A stretch of DNA of 64,000 bases from Bradyrhizobium sp. AUGA SZCCT0283 (GCF_018130385.1 NZ_JAFCLU010000027.1:26617-90616); one strand, 5' to 3'. Shown: positions 8,404 to 17,767, numbered from the stretch's first letter. A program made the numbers and translations. Notes: a model not told the origin generated them from the letters alone.

Positions 8404-8748
8404 GTGCGCACGATCTATAAAATCACTCCCGCCTCGGCCTGGCGCGAGGCCGAACGGCAGGGCGTCTACCGGGGTAGTAGCGACGATCTGCGCGACGGCT
8501 TCATTCATTTCTCGACCGCCGCCCAGGTCGCCGAGACGGCGCGAAAGCATTATTTCGGCCAGACCGGCCTGTTCCTGATCGCGGTCGACGCGGACGCGCT
8601 CGGCGATGCCTTGCGCTGGGAGCCCTCGCGCAACGACGAACTGTTCCCGCATCTCTATGGCGAGCTCGATCTCGGCGCGGTGACCGCCATCCTCGACATG
8701 CGCGCGCGGTCCGACGGCACTCACGACATTCCGGAGCTTATCCCGTGA
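8404..8748 (+). CDS. DUF952 domain protein
   Basis: A 114-residue cytoplasmic protein from a GTG start at 8404. The family motifs DGFIHFSTAAQVAETA and NDELFPHLYGELDL are present, and the protein is of normal full length for DUF952, a fold related to ADP-ribosyltransferase-like proteins but of unknown function. Its stop codon overlaps the pyrD start by four bases (GTGA), so the two are translationally coupled. The pairing DUF952-pyrD is common in rhizobia (my recollection); a role in pyrimidine metabolism would be inference only. Confidence 0.9.
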   Translation: MRTIYKITPASAWREAERQGVYRGSSDDLRDGFIHFSTAAQVAETARKHYFGQTGLFLIAVDADALGDALRWEPSRNDELFPHLYGELDLGAVTAILDMRARSDGTHDIPELIP

Positions 8749-9842
8749 TCCGCGCCTTCGACGCCTTTTCGCTGCCGCTGCTGCGCTGGTTCGATCCGGA
8801 GGACGCGCATCGCATGGCGATCCAGGGCCTGCGGCTGCTGCCGCCGGTCAAGCCGCGCGCCGACGACCACAAGCTGGCGGTGCGCGCGTTCGGCCTGAAT
8901 TTCCCCAATCCGATCGGCATGGCCGCGGGCTTCGACAAGAGCGCGGAGGTGCCTGACGCGCTGTTGCGGCTCGGTTTCGGCTTTGTCGAGATCGGCACGG
9001 TGACGCCGAAGCCGCAGGGCGGCAATCCGCGGCCGCGGCTGTTTCGCCTCGAGCGCGATGAAGCCGTGATCAACCGCATGGGCTTCAACAATGACGGCGC
9101 CGAGGCCGTGCTGCGCCGGCTTGCGGCACGTGCCCACCATGGCGGCATCGTCGGTGTCAATGTCGGGGCCAACAAGGATTCGTCCGACCGTGTCGCCGAC
9201 TACGTCAAGCTGATCGAGACGTTCGCGCCGGTCGCGAGCTATTTCACCGTCAACGTCTCCTCGCCGAATACGCCGGGCCTGCGCAACCTGCAGCAATCCG
9301 CGGCGCTCGACGACCTGCTTGCCAAGGTGATCGATGCCAGGGAGCGGGTGCGCAAGAATGCCGGCGATTCGCCGGTGCTGCTCAAGATCGCGCCGGATCT
9401 GACTCTGACTGAACTCGACGACGTCGTGCACATCGCGCGCTCGCGCGGTGTCGACGGCATGATCGTCGCCAACACCACGCTGGCGCGTCCGGCGACGTTG
9501 CGCGAACAGGCCCGCGCCAAAGAGCAGGGCGGATTGTCGGGGCGGCCGTTGTTCCGGCTGTCGACGCGCATGGTGGCCGAGACCTATGTCCGCACCGAAG
9601 GCGCGTTTCCATTGATCGGCGTCGGCGGCATCGATTCCGGCGGCGCCGCGCTGACGAAAATCCGCGCCGGCGCCAGCCTGATCCAGCTCTATTCGTCGCT
9701 GGTCTACAAAGGCCTCGGCCTGGTCGACGCCATCAAGAACGATCTGGCCTCGACCTTGCTGCGCACGGGGCGCGACTCGCTGTCGGAGATCGTCGGCGCC
9801 GATGCCGCGACGATCACCGCCGAGGACTGGCCGGTGAAGTAG
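8745..9842 (+). CDS. pyrD: Dihydroorotate dehydrogenase (quinone), class 2
   Basis: A 365-residue membrane-associated flavoenzyme that oxidises dihydroorotate to orotate in pyrimidine synthesis, passing electrons to quinone. FMN and substrate motifs are in order: GMAAGFDKSAEVPDALLRLG, INRMGFNNDGA, the catalytic serine loop FTVNVSSPNTPGLRNLQ, IVANTTLARP, and GVGGIDSGGAALTKIRAGA. The N-terminal helical extension before residue 50 marks class 2 enzymes. It begins with GTG at 8745 overlapping the DUF952 stop. It converges on the MATE gene with about 40 bases between. Confidence 0.97.
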   Translation: MIRAFDAFSLPLLRWFDPEDAHRMAIQGLRLLPPVKPRADDHKLAVRAFGLNFPNPIGMAAGFDKSAEVPDALLRLGFGFVEIGTVTPKPQGGNPRPRLFRLERDEAVINRMGFNNDGAEAVLRRLAARAHHGGIVGVNVGANKDSSDRVADYVKLIETFAPVASYFTVNVSSPNTPGLRNLQQSAALDDLLAKVIDARERVRKNAGDSPVLLKIAPDLTLTELDDVVHIARSRGVDGMIVANTTLARPATLREQARAKEQGGLSGRPLFRLSTRMVAETYVRTEGAFPLIGVGGIDSGGAALTKIRAGASLIQLYSSLVYKGLGLVDAIKNDLASTLLRTGRDSLSEIVGADAATITAEDWPVK

Positions 9843-9882
9843 CCGTTCGCGCGCACGCGCCTTTTAAGTTACCTCGCCCCGC

Positions 9883-11205
9883 CTATCCGAACGACTTCCT
9901 CAACAGCACCGGATACCTCAACGCCTGCAATCCGCCGCGGGCGGCGTAGTGCACCAGGAAGGCGCCCCACAGCCCGGCATTGCCGAACGATCGCAGCGAA
10001 AACCACGCGCCGAGGAAGATCAATAGCGACAGCAGCATCAGGTTGCGCATGTCGCGCGCCCAGGTGGCGCCGATATAGATGCCGTCATAGGCAAAGGCGA
10101 ACACGCCGAGCAGCGGCGCGAAGATCACGAACCAAAGATAGTCGCGCGCGATGCGTCGCACGTCCGCGCTCGCCGTCATGATGTCGATCAGTGCCGGCCC
10201 GAACAGCAGGAAACAGGCGGCGACGGCGAGCGCGAAGCCGAAGCCCCAGATGACAACGAGCTTCACCGCCCCGGCAAAAGCATTCTTGTCGCGCGCGCCA
10301 TAGGCCCGGCCGCAGAGCTGTTCGGCGGCGTTGGCGAGGCCGTCGAGGAAGAAGCCGCTGATCATCAGGAAATTGTTCAACACCGCATTGGCCGCGAGCG
10401 TCGCGTCCCCGGCGCGGGCTCCCTGCGCGGTGAAGAACAGGAAGGCTGTGATCAGCGCCGCGGTACGGATCAGGATGTCGCGGTTGACCGAGAGCATCCG
10501 CACCAGCTTGGTGCGGTCGAACAGCGTCGCACGCGAAATGGCCGATTGCCCACGTGCAAGATGCTGCGCGACCAAAATGCCGAGCAGGAGGCCGGTTGTT
10601 TCAGCGATGACGGCTGCGATCGCAGCGCCGGCGATGCCGAGGTCGAATACCAGCACCAGCAGCACCGTCGCGACCATGTTGGTCACGTTGATCGCGACCT
10701 GTGTCGTCAGCGCCAGCGTGGCGCGCGCCTGTCCGATCAGCCAGCCGAGCACCACGTAATTGGCGAGCGCCAGAGGCGCCGACCAGATCCGGATGGCGAA
10801 ATAGGTTTTGGCAGCGCGTGTCACGCTCTCGCTGCCGCCCATCGCGCCGAACAGGATCGCTGCAAGCGGGATCTGCAACGCAATCAGGGCCGCGCCAACC
10901 AGCGATGCGACAATCAAGCCGCGCACCAGGATCGCGCGCAGTTCCTGCGTCTCGCCGGCGCCCAGGGACTGCGCCGTAAAGGCGACCGTGCTCATGCGCA
11001 GGAACCCGAACAGCCAGAACATGCAGTCGAACAGCACGGAGGCCATCGCCACGCCGCCGAGCATCGCTGCATCGCCGAGCCGGCCGATCGCCGTGGTCGA
11101 GACGATGCCGATCAGCGGCGTGGTCAGGTTCGCGACCATCGCGGGACCCGCGATGGCAAACACCTGCGCCGTTGTGACCCTGGATGGAGTTACGGGCGAA
11201 TGCAT
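9883..11205 (-). CDS. MATE family efflux transporter (DinF type)
   Basis: A 440-residue integral membrane protein with about twelve hydrophobic segments in two homologous halves. FAIAGPAMVANLTTPLIGIV near the N-terminus and GRLGDAAMLGG are the usual opening of MATE/DinF transporters, which export drugs or toxic metabolites using a Na+ or H+ gradient. It is followed at once by the MBL hydrolase gene, whose stop is two bases beyond its start on the same strand, so transcription of the hydrolase reads into the MATE gene. The substrate is unknown. Confidence 0.93.
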   Translation of the reverse strand: MHSPVTPSRVTTAQVFAIAGPAMVANLTTPLIGIVSTTAIGRLGDAAMLGGVAMASVLFDCMFWLFGFLRMSTVAFTAQSLGAGETQELRAILVRGLIVASLVGAALIALQIPLAAILFGAMGGSESVTRAAKTYFAIRIWSAPLALANYVVLGWLIGQARATLALTTQVAINVTNMVATVLLVLVFDLGIAGAAIAAVIAETTGLLLGILVAQHLARGQSAISRATLFDRTKLVRMLSVNRDILIRTAALITAFLFFTAQGARAGDATLAANAVLNNFLMISGFFLDGLANAAEQLCGRAYGARDKNAFAGAVKLVVIWGFGFALAVAACFLLFGPALIDIMTASADVRRIARDYLWFVIFAPLLGVFAFAYDGIYIGATWARDMRNLMLLSLLIFLGAWFSLRSFGNAGLWGAFLVHYAARGGLQALRYPVLLRKSFG

Positions 11206-11207
11206 GC

Positions 11208-11942
11208 CTAGAGCTCGACGGCCATGCCGTCATGGGCGGCCGTGTAGAGCAGTTCGCCCAGCCGGGCGAGCATGTCCTCGCTCATATGCGTCAGCACCAG
11301 CCGTTTGGCATTGATCTCAGGAAGGTGCGCTTCCAGCGTCTTCAGGCTGAGATGGTTTTTGACGATCTTGTCGTAGTAATAGGCCTCGGCAATGAACAGG
11401 TCCGCGCCGCGCGCCGCCGGGATCAGCGCATCGGTCCATTCGGTGTCGGCGCTGTAGGTGATGACGCGGCCCTCGGCCTCGATGCGATAGGCGAGGAACG
11501 GCCCGCCGGATTCGCCGTGGACCACCGGATACGGTGTCACCTTGACCTCGCCAACAGTCCGGCTCTGCTCCGGTTCGAGCGCGACGACTGAGAGATCGAA
11601 GCGCTGCCTTGTCTTCGAGGAATGCTCGAACAGCGCTTCCATCAGGTTGGCGAGCTTGGTCTCGATGCCCTGCGGGCCTGCGATAACGAGCGGCCGGGAA
11701 CGGCGTGTGAACTGCGCGTCCAGCAGCAGGAACGGCAAGCCGCCAAAATGGTCGCCGTGAAAATGCGTGATCAGGATCAGGTCGATGGCGTCGCGCGCGA
11801 TGCCGAGACGCTTCAGCGCCGGCAGCGACGACGCACCGCAATCGATCAGGAAATTGACGCGCCCGCCCGTGACGTGGAAGCAGGTGTTGAACCTGCCGCC
11901 GGAACCGAGCGCGTCGCCGCAGCCGACAAATCGCAATTGCAT
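11208..11942 (-). CDS. MBL-fold hydrolase, RNase Z-like
   Basis: A 244-residue metallo-beta-lactamase fold protein. The zinc-binding signature is intact (ITHFHGDHFGGLPFLL), with an aspartate ligand in ITYSADTEWTD and a late histidine in RLVLTHMSEDML. The beginning MQLRFVGCGDALGSGGRFNT is that of RNase Z-like and arylsulfatase-like enzymes. It is shorter than true RNase Z (about 300) and lacks an obvious exosite arm, so the substrate may not be tRNA. It sits upstream of the MATE gene and probably shares its transcript. Confidence 0.88.
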   Translation of the reverse strand: MQLRFVGCGDALGSGGRFNTCFHVTGGRVNFLIDCGASSLPALKRLGIARDAIDLILITHFHGDHFGGLPFLLLDAQFTRRSRPLVIAGPQGIETKLANLMEALFEHSSKTRQRFDLSVVALEPEQSRTVGEVKVTPYPVVHGESGGPFLAYRIEAEGRVITYSADTEWTDALIPAARGADLFIAEAYYYDKIVKNHLSLKTLEAHLPEINAKRLVLTHMSEDMLARLGELLYTAAHDGMAVEL

Positions 11943-11966
11943 CGGCTGCTGCCTTACGAGCTCGAT

Positions 11967-12269
11967 TTATCGCCCGCGCGGGGCGCCGAACAGCCGCGAC
12001 AGCAGCCAGATCGGGATCACGATGACCGCTCCGAGCAGGAAGTAGCGCCACAGCCAGTTGACGGCGTCGAAGCCGAGATCCCACAGCCGCCGGAACAGGG
12101 TCTGGATGCTGTGCAGGATATTCCAGGGATCGAAGCCGATGGCGGCGAGCACCACGCCGACCAGGATCGATAGCAGAATCAGCCGGAACGCTACCGCCAG
12201 CGGCGAGCCGCCGAGGAAGCGGTAGAGGCCGTCATTGCTGGCCGGCAGGTCTCTGACGTCGTTCGGCAT
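11967..12269 (-). CDS. DUF6460 small membrane protein
   Basis: About 100 residues from the ATG at 12269 (MPNDVRDLPASNDGLYRFLG), which is preferred over an ATG nine codons upstream because GGGAGAAACC precedes it. Two membrane segments are visible (AFRLILLSILVGVVLAAIGF and RYFLLGAVIVIPIWLLSRLF) separated by an amphipathic stretch DPWNILHSIQTLFRRLWDLG. This matches the alphaproteobacterial DUF6460 family of unknown function. It lies 24 bases upstream of the MBL hydrolase start. Confidence 0.75.
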   Translation of the reverse strand: MPNDVRDLPASNDGLYRFLGGSPLAVAFRLILLSILVGVVLAAIGFDPWNILHSIQTLFRRLWDLGFDAVNWLWRYFLLGAVIVIPIWLLSRLFGAPRGR

Positions 12270-12369
12270 CGGTTTCTCCCGCGGAAGGTCTCGCAACAGT
12301 ATAGAGCACGGCGGGGCACATGGGGAACCCGCTCGTATCCGTCAATGGCCGCCATGCGCCGTCGGAATG

Positions 12370-14022
12370 TTAATTTGCCGTCACGTCTTTGAGCATCCGC
12401 TCCAGCGTCTCCAGCCGATCGGCCTCGCGCGGCGGCTTGTCCCAGCGCAGCCGGCTGATGCGCGGAAACCGCATCGCGACGCCGGATTTGTGCCGCGGCG
12501 AGCGCTGCAGGCCCTCGAAGGCGACTTCCAGCACCAGGCCCTGGTCCGGCTCGTGCACGACATGACGGACCGGGCCGAATTTTTCCGTGGTGTTGCGGCG
12601 GACGAAACGGTCGATCTGCAGGAGTTCCTCGTCGGTGAAGCCGAAATAGGCTTTTCCGACCGGCACCAGCTGCTCGCCATCCTCGCCCGAGGTCCAGACG
12701 CCGAAGGTGTAGTCCGAATAATAGGAGGAGCGCTTGCCGTGGCCACGTTGCGCGTACATCAGCACGGCATCGATGATATGCGGATCGTGCTTCCACTTCC
12801 ACCACTGGCCCTTGGGGCGGCCCGGCAGGTAGGGCGCGTCGCGCCGTTTCAGCATCACGCCCTCGACCGCGTCGGCATCCTCGCCGGCGCCGGCGCTGGC
12901 GGGATCGGCGCGGGCAGCCATCAGCGTCTCCCAGCTATCGAAGGCAATGGTCGGCGACAGATCGATGCGCGGGTCGTCGAGCTTCTTGATGAATTTCTCA
13001 AGGTGCGCGCGGCGCTCGTCGAACGGCAGTTCGCGCAGATCGTTTTCGTCGTCGCCGAGCAGGTCGTAGGCGCGCAGATGAATGGGAAAATCCTTCATCA
13101 GCTTCGGCGAGACGATTTTTCTGTTCAGCCGCTGCTGCAGCACATTGAACGTCTGCACGCGCCCCTCGCGCAGCACCAGCAGCTCGCCATCGATGGCGCC
13201 GGGCAGATGCAGCGACGGCAGAAGGTCGGGAAAGCTTTTGGTAATGTCCTCGCCGGTGCGCGAATAGAGCCGCGCCTGCATGTAGCCGCGTTCGTCACGG
13301 CCCGAGACCGCCTGCACGCGAATGCCGTCCCATTTCCATTCCGCGATGAAATCGGCGGGATCGAGATTGGCAAAGTCCGAATCCTCGATCGCATGCGCCA
13401 GCATCACCGGGCGGAACGGCGCGGGATCGCGATTGACCGGTTTTTCGCCGCGGCCTTCCAGCCAGGCGAAGAGGTCGAGATAGGGCGGCGACAGCCCTGG
13501 CCAGATCAGTTCGATCTCGTGCGGATCCTTGTCACCAAGCGCGGCAGCGGCGGTCTTGGCCAGCCGCGCCGAAATCCCGATCCGCATCGCGCCGGTGACG
13601 AGTTTTAAAAGCGCCCAGCGGCCGGTCTCGTCGAGCTCGTCGAGCCAGCATGCGAGCTGTTTTGGCAGCTCGGTCTTGCCGAGCGTGCGCAGCGTGGTCA
13701 CGACGTCGGAGAGGGTGGGGGGAGGCGGGTTGTTGTGGCCGGGCGGCGGGGCCTTCGGCCACATCAGCGCGACCGTTTCGGATAAGTCGCCGACGTAATC
13801 ATACGACAATCCGAACAGCACCGGATCGGTGCGATCGGCGATCAGATCGCGGATCAGTCCGGGCTTGGCGTGCTTGAACGACAGCGCGCCGGTCAGTGCC
13901 GCCAGCGCGTAGCCGCGGTCGGGATCGGGCGTGTCGCGAAAATAGGCCGTGATCAGGCGCAGCTTGTTGTTGCGGCCAGGCTCGTAGGCGAGGCGATCCA
14001 GCAGTTCGGCAAAACGGTTCAT
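12370..14022 (-). CDS. ATP-dependent DNA ligase of the ligase-associated DNA-damage module
   Basis: A 550-residue ligase from the ATG at 14022; the frame stays open upstream but that part overlaps the exonuclease gene and is not family-like. An N-terminal DNA-binding domain (residues about 1-200) is followed by the nucleotidyltransferase motif EWKWDGIRVQ, whose lysine (about residue 225) is the AMP acceptor, then IDGELLVL, EGVMLKRRDAPYLPGR and WWKWKHDP, and an OB-fold tail. It corresponds to the bacterial ligase of the four-gene DNA-damage system. Its start overlaps the exonuclease stop by four bases (ATGA), so the two are coupled. Confidence 0.93.
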   Translation of the reverse strand: MNRFAELLDRLAYEPGRNNKLRLITAYFRDTPDPDRGYALAALTGALSFKHAKPGLIRDLIADRTDPVLFGLSYDYVGDLSETVALMWPKAPPPGHNNPPPPTLSDVVTTLRTLGKTELPKQLACWLDELDETGRWALLKLVTGAMRIGISARLAKTAAAALGDKDPHEIELIWPGLSPPYLDLFAWLEGRGEKPVNRDPAPFRPVMLAHAIEDSDFANLDPADFIAEWKWDGIRVQAVSGRDERGYMQARLYSRTGEDITKSFPDLLPSLHLPGAIDGELLVLREGRVQTFNVLQQRLNRKIVSPKLMKDFPIHLRAYDLLGDDENDLRELPFDERRAHLEKFIKKLDDPRIDLSPTIAFDSWETLMAARADPASAGAGEDADAVEGVMLKRRDAPYLPGRPKGQWWKWKHDPHIIDAVLMYAQRGHGKRSSYYSDYTFGVWTSGEDGEQLVPVGKAYFGFTDEELLQIDRFVRRNTTEKFGPVRHVVHEPDQGLVLEVAFEGLQRSPRHKSGVAMRFPRISRLRWDKPPREADRLETLERMLKDVTAN

Positions 14023-15056
14023 GCCTCGGCCTCGTCGGCCGCGACCACCTCGTGCTCCTCCTCGTCGCCGTAGCCGACGAGATCGAGCGGCCGTGCGGCA
14101 AGCCCGCGCGCTTGGCACCAATGCACCAGCGCGTCTTCCTGCCCATGGGTGACCCAGATCTCGCCGGCGCCGGTGGCCGCAATGGTCGCGGTCAGCCCGT
14201 CCCAATCGGCGTGGTCTGAGATCACCAGCGGCAGTTCGACGCCGCGCTGGCGGGCGCGCGCCCGCACGCGCATCCAGCCCGAGGCGAATGCCGTGACGGG
14301 ATCGGGAAAACGCCGCGTCCAGATGTCAGACGTGGCCGACGGCGGCGCCAGCGTGATGGTGCCGGCGAGATCGGCTTTCTTCACGCCCTTCACTGCGCAC
14401 AGCTCGCCGAGGGCTATGCCACGGCTCTCATAATAGCGCGTGATCGTCTCCATCGCGCCATGCAGATAGATCGGCGCGTCGTAGCCCTGCTCGCGCAGCA
14501 GCGCGATCACGCGCTGTGCCTTGCCGAGCGAATAGGCGCCGACCAGATGCGCGCGTTCCGGAAACAGCGCGACCGACGCCAGCAGCTTCTTCACCTCATC
14601 CGCCGCATCGCCGTGACGAAACACCGGCAGGCCAAACGTCGCCTCGGTGATGAAGACGTCGCAGGGCACGACTTCAAATGGCGTGCAGGTCGGGTCGATG
14701 GCGTCCTTGTAGTCGCCCGAGGCGACGATACAGGTGTCCTTGCAGGTCACCGCGATCTGTGCTGAGCCGAGTACGTGGCCCGCGGGATGGAATTTGATCT
14801 TGACGTCGCCCAGTCGGATTTCTTCGCCATAACGAATGGCCTGCGTGCTGCGGGCGAAATTGTCGCCATAGCGCAGCCGCATCATGTCGAGCGTTTCCTG
14901 CCTGGCGAGCACCGCGCCATGGCCGGGCCGGGCATGGTCGGAATGGCCGTGGGTAATCACGGCGCGCTCGACCGGGCGGACCGGGTCGATGTGGAAGCCG
15001 CCCGGCTTGCAGCACAGGCCGGCGGCAACGGGCATCAGGATGTCCTGCGGACGCAT
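14019..15056 (-). CDS. Ligase-associated DNA exonuclease (MBL/beta-CASP)
   Basis: A 345-residue nuclease starting MRPQDILMPVAAGLCCKPGG at 15056. Metal-site motifs are ITHGHSDHARPGHG, HPAGHVLGSAQIAV, SGDYKDAIDPTC and VISDHADWDGL, as in CPSF/Artemis-type MBL nucleases. It is the exonuclease partner of the adjacent ATP-dependent ligase and is thought to trim DNA ends before sealing; in Pseudomonas the homologue acts as a 3' exonuclease in the same gene set. The start faces the divergent TPR-methyltransferase gene across about 180 bases that hold a repeat. Confidence 0.93.
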   Translation of the reverse strand: MRPQDILMPVAAGLCCKPGGFHIDPVRPVERAVITHGHSDHARPGHGAVLARQETLDMMRLRYGDNFARSTQAIRYGEEIRLGDVKIKFHPAGHVLGSAQIAVTCKDTCIVASGDYKDAIDPTCTPFEVVPCDVFITEATFGLPVFRHGDAADEVKKLLASVALFPERAHLVGAYSLGKAQRVIALLREQGYDAPIYLHGAMETITRYYESRGIALGELCAVKGVKKADLAGTITLAPPSATSDIWTRRFPDPVTAFASGWMRVRARARQRGVELPLVISDHADWDGLTATIAATGAGEIWVTHGQEDALVHWCQARGLAARPLDLVGYGDEEEHEVVAADEAEA

Positions 15057-15109
15057 GCCTCCTATATAGGCGGTCTGCTTGCGATGTTTAGCCGTGCGAT
15101 GTTTGGTCG

Positions 15110-15213
15110 TCATGCGCGGGCTTGACCCGCGGATCCATCTTTTGAAGAGTCTCCTTTTATGATGGGATTGCCGGGTCGTCCCCGACCGAGGTCGGGACAG
15201 GCGCCCGGCAATG
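15110..15213. repeat. Intergenic repeat, family C (GCGGGCTTGACCCGCG type)
   Basis: Opens with a palindrome CGCGGGCTTGACCCGCG and ends with a second hairpin (TCCCCGACCGAGGTCGGGA) plus CGCCCGGCAATGA, which pairs in part with ATTGCCGGGTCG upstream. It sits between the divergent exonuclease and methyltransferase starts. Related elements are common in Bradyrhizobium; I see only one copy here. Confidence 0.55.
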
Positions 15214-15233
15214 AAGAAATTTTGGTTCCTGAA

Positions 15234-16160
15234 ATGCCTGCCCGCCTTTTTCTGTCTTCCGGCGATCTGATGGCCGACCAACGGTTCGAATTCGCCCGCG
15301 ATCTGCAATTGAAGGGCGATCTGCCCGCCGCCGCCGATCTGCTGATGCAGGCGATCGAACTGGCGCCGGATTTCACGTCCGCGTGGTTCACGCTCGGCAA
15401 TATCCGCGAAGAACTCGGCGAGCGCGATGCGGCTGTCTCCGCGTTTCGCCGGGCGCAGGCCTGCGATCGCGGCGACCGTCACGGCGCCGGCCTGCGGCTG
15501 ATGCGGCTCGGCGCCGAACCGTTGGCCGGCATGTCGCAGGCCTATGTGCAAACCCTGTTCGATCAATACGCGCCGCGGTTTGAATCCTCGCTGGTGGATG
15601 ACCTCGGCTATCGCGGCCCGGAGCTGTTGTTCCGCGCGGTGCTGTCGGTGCGAGCGGCGGCGCGCAAGCCGGCGTTTTTCAAGCGCGCCATCGATCTCGG
15701 CTGCGGCACCGGGCTGGCGGCATCGGCCTTTGCAAAAGAAGTCGATCATTTCATTGGCGTCGATCTGTCGCCGCGCATGATCGAGCGGTCCCGCGCCACG
15801 GGCCTCTACGCCGAGCTTGATGTCGCCGACATGCTGCAGGGTCTGCGGGCGCGGCCGGACGCCAGCGCCGATCTCATTCTCGCCGCGGATGCCATGGTGT
15901 ACGTCGCCGAACTCGCGCCGGTACTCGCGGAGGCCGCTCGCGTGCTGGCCTCCGGCGGGCTGTTCGCCTTCACCACCGAAACCCATGACGGCGAAGGCGT
16001 CGTCATCGGCCAAGGGCTGCGCTACGCCCATGCGGCCGCTTATGTGCGAGCCGTGGTCGAATCCGCCGGCCTCAAATTGTCCCTGCTGGAAGATCGCTCC
16101 GCCCGCAACGAGGACAACGCGCCGGTTCCCGGCCTCGTCGCCGTCGCCGCGAAAACTTGA
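15234..16160 (+). CDS. TPR-containing class I SAM-dependent methyltransferase
   Basis: About 308 residues from ATG 15234 (an ATG at 15270, MADQRFEF, is an alternative). The N-terminal 90 residues form two TPR-like helical pairs (GDLPAAADLLMQAIELAPDF, AWFTLGNIREELGERDAAVS). The C-terminal half is a methyltransferase: AIDLGCGTGLAASAF is the SAM-binding motif I, FIGVDLSPRMI motif II, and DLILAADAMVYVAEL and VLASGGLFAFTTE follow. The substrate is unknown. It lies inside the DNA-damage module and is divergent from the exonuclease; a functional link is unproven. Confidence 0.85.
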   Translation: MPARLFLSSGDLMADQRFEFARDLQLKGDLPAAADLLMQAIELAPDFTSAWFTLGNIREELGERDAAVSAFRRAQACDRGDRHGAGLRLMRLGAEPLAGMSQAYVQTLFDQYAPRFESSLVDDLGYRGPELLFRAVLSVRAAARKPAFFKRAIDLGCGTGLAASAFAKEVDHFIGVDLSPRMIERSRATGLYAELDVADMLQGLRARPDASADLILAADAMVYVAELAPVLAEAARVLASGGLFAFTTETHDGEGVVIGQGLRYAHAAAYVRAVVESAGLKLSLLEDRSARNEDNAPVPGLVAVAAKT

Positions 16161-16267
16161 GTCTAGACGCTACGCAATGCCCGAATGGCGGCATTGCGTG
16201 CGACATGTCAGCTATTGCCAGTGGCGCCGGAATGGCTGATCAAGACTCCCATAAGGGAGAAGCAACA

Positions 16268-17497
16268 ATGAACAAGAAACAAACCCGGCGCGAATTCGGC
16301 GCCACCGCGCTTGCTACCATCCTCGCATCCGCCATGCCCGCGCCATCAGTCTGGGCGGCGGAGAAGAAATACGATCCCGGCGCCAGCGACACCGAAATCA
16401 AGCTCGGACAGACCGTGCCGCATTCCGGCCCCGGCTCGCTCTACGGCGTGCTGGGGCGCGTCGGCGAGGCCTATTTTCAGATGCTGAACGAAAAGAGCGG
16501 CATCAACGGACGCAAGGTAAAATTTCTCTCCATGGACGACGCCTACAGCGCGCCGAAATGCGTCGAGGCGACGCGGCGGCTGGTCGAGCAGGAGGAAGTC
16601 CTGGCGCTGTACGGCTCGCTCGGCACCGCGCCGCAGACCGCCGTGCACAAATATCTCAACTCGAAAGGCGTGCCGCAGCTCCTGCTCAATACCGGCGCGT
16701 CGAAATGGAACGATCCGAAGAATTTCAAATGGACGATGGCGGGCCTGCCGCTCTATCCGACCGAAGCGCGCATTCTCGCCAGGCATGTCGTGGCCGTGAA
16801 GCCGGACGCCAAGATCGGCATCCTCTACCAGAACGACGATTTTGGCCGCGATTTCCTTGGGCCCTTCAAGAAGGTGCTGGCGGATGCCGGCGGCACCGCC
16901 AAGGTGATCATGGAGCAGACCTACGATCTGACCGAGCCGACGATCGATTCGCAGCTCATCAATCTCTCGAAATCCGGCGCCGATGTTTTCTACAATATCT
17001 CGACCGGCAAGGCGTCGTCGCAGTCGATCCGCAAGGTCGCCGAGCTCGGCTGGAAGCCGCTGCATCTGCTGTCGGCGGGTTCGACCGGCCGTTCGATTCT
17101 CGCCGCCGCGGGCCTTGAGAACTGCGCTGGCATCGTCGCGATCCGCTACGCCAAGGAGGTCGGCGTGCCGCGCTTCGAGAAGGATCCCGACGTGATGGCG
17201 TTCGAGGAGCTGCGCAAAAAATACCTGCCCAATGTCGATCCCGACAACACCATCGCCTTTGCCGGTTATGGCCAGGTGGTGGCGATGGCGGAGATTTTGC
17301 GCCGTTGCGGCGACGAGCTCACCCGCGCCAACGTTCTGAAGCAGGCCACGACGCTGGCGGGCTTCCATTCGCCCTACATGCTGGACGGCGTCACCTACAG
17401 CTACACGCCCGACGACTACACGCCGATGAAGACGCTCTACATCTCCATCTTCAACGGCAAGGACTGGGATATTTCCGACAAGCCGGTGACGGAGTAG
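16268..17497 (+). CDS. Branched-chain amino-acid-type ABC substrate-binding protein
   Basis: A 409-residue periplasmic protein from ATG 16268, preceded by AAGGGAGAAG. The N-terminus MNKKQTRREFGATALATILA is a twin-arginine signal. The body has the LivJ-type fold: EIKLGQTVPHSGPGSLYG, EKSGINGRKVKFLSMDDAYS, VLALYGSLGTAPQTA and IGILYQNDDFGRDFLGPF. No permease or ATPase gene adjoins, so it must work with a transporter encoded elsewhere or act as an orphan receptor. It separates the methyltransferase from the Lhr-like helicase gene. The ligand is unknown. Confidence 0.93.
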   Translation: MNKKQTRREFGATALATILASAMPAPSVWAAEKKYDPGASDTEIKLGQTVPHSGPGSLYGVLGRVGEAYFQMLNEKSGINGRKVKFLSMDDAYSAPKCVEATRRLVEQEEVLALYGSLGTAPQTAVHKYLNSKGVPQLLLNTGASKWNDPKNFKWTMAGLPLYPTEARILARHVVAVKPDAKIGILYQNDDFGRDFLGPFKKVLADAGGTAKVIMEQTYDLTEPTIDSQLINLSKSGADVFYNISTGKASSQSIRKVAELGWKPLHLLSAGSTGRSILAAAGLENCAGIVAIRYAKEVGVPRFEKDPDVMAFEELRKKYLPNVDPDNTIAFAGYGQVVAMAEILRRCGDELTRANVLKQATTLAGFHSPYMLDGVTYSYTPDDYTPMKTLYISIFNGKDWDISDKPVTE

Positions 17498-17511
17498 GGC
17501 GGGGTCGATCT

Positions 17512-17722
17512 CCCTCTTCCCGCCCTTCGCGGGGCCGAGACGAGCGAAGCTCGCTCTTAGAGGGTCGGGGTGAGGGGCTCTCTCCACGCACTGAGCTCGC
17601 GGAGAAAGCTCCTCACCCGGCGCCTAAGCCGTAGCCGAAGCTTCGCTTCGGCGTCTCTTTCTTGAGGAACGGCCGCCCAAGGCGGCCTACGCCTCTCCCC
17701 GCGAAGAGCGGGGCGAGGTGAC
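17512..17722. repeat. Complex palindromic intergenic repeat
   Basis: A stretch of about 210 bases rich in nested inverted repeats: CCCGCCCTTCGCGGGG on the left and CCCCGCGAAGAGCGGGG on the right, with internal hairpins such as AAGCTTCGCTTCGGC and GGCCGCCCAAGGCGGCC. It fills most of the gap between the solute-binding protein and the helicase gene. No coding potential is evident. Confidence 0.65.
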
Positions 17723-17767
17723 TCCTGAGGCCTCGACGAACCCCCTCCGACGGCTTACCTCTTTGCT

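Noticed and set aside
15057..16031. Upstream extension of the exonuclease frame
   Set aside because: Runs through a repeat and the methyltransferase gene on the other strand; the family starts at 15056.
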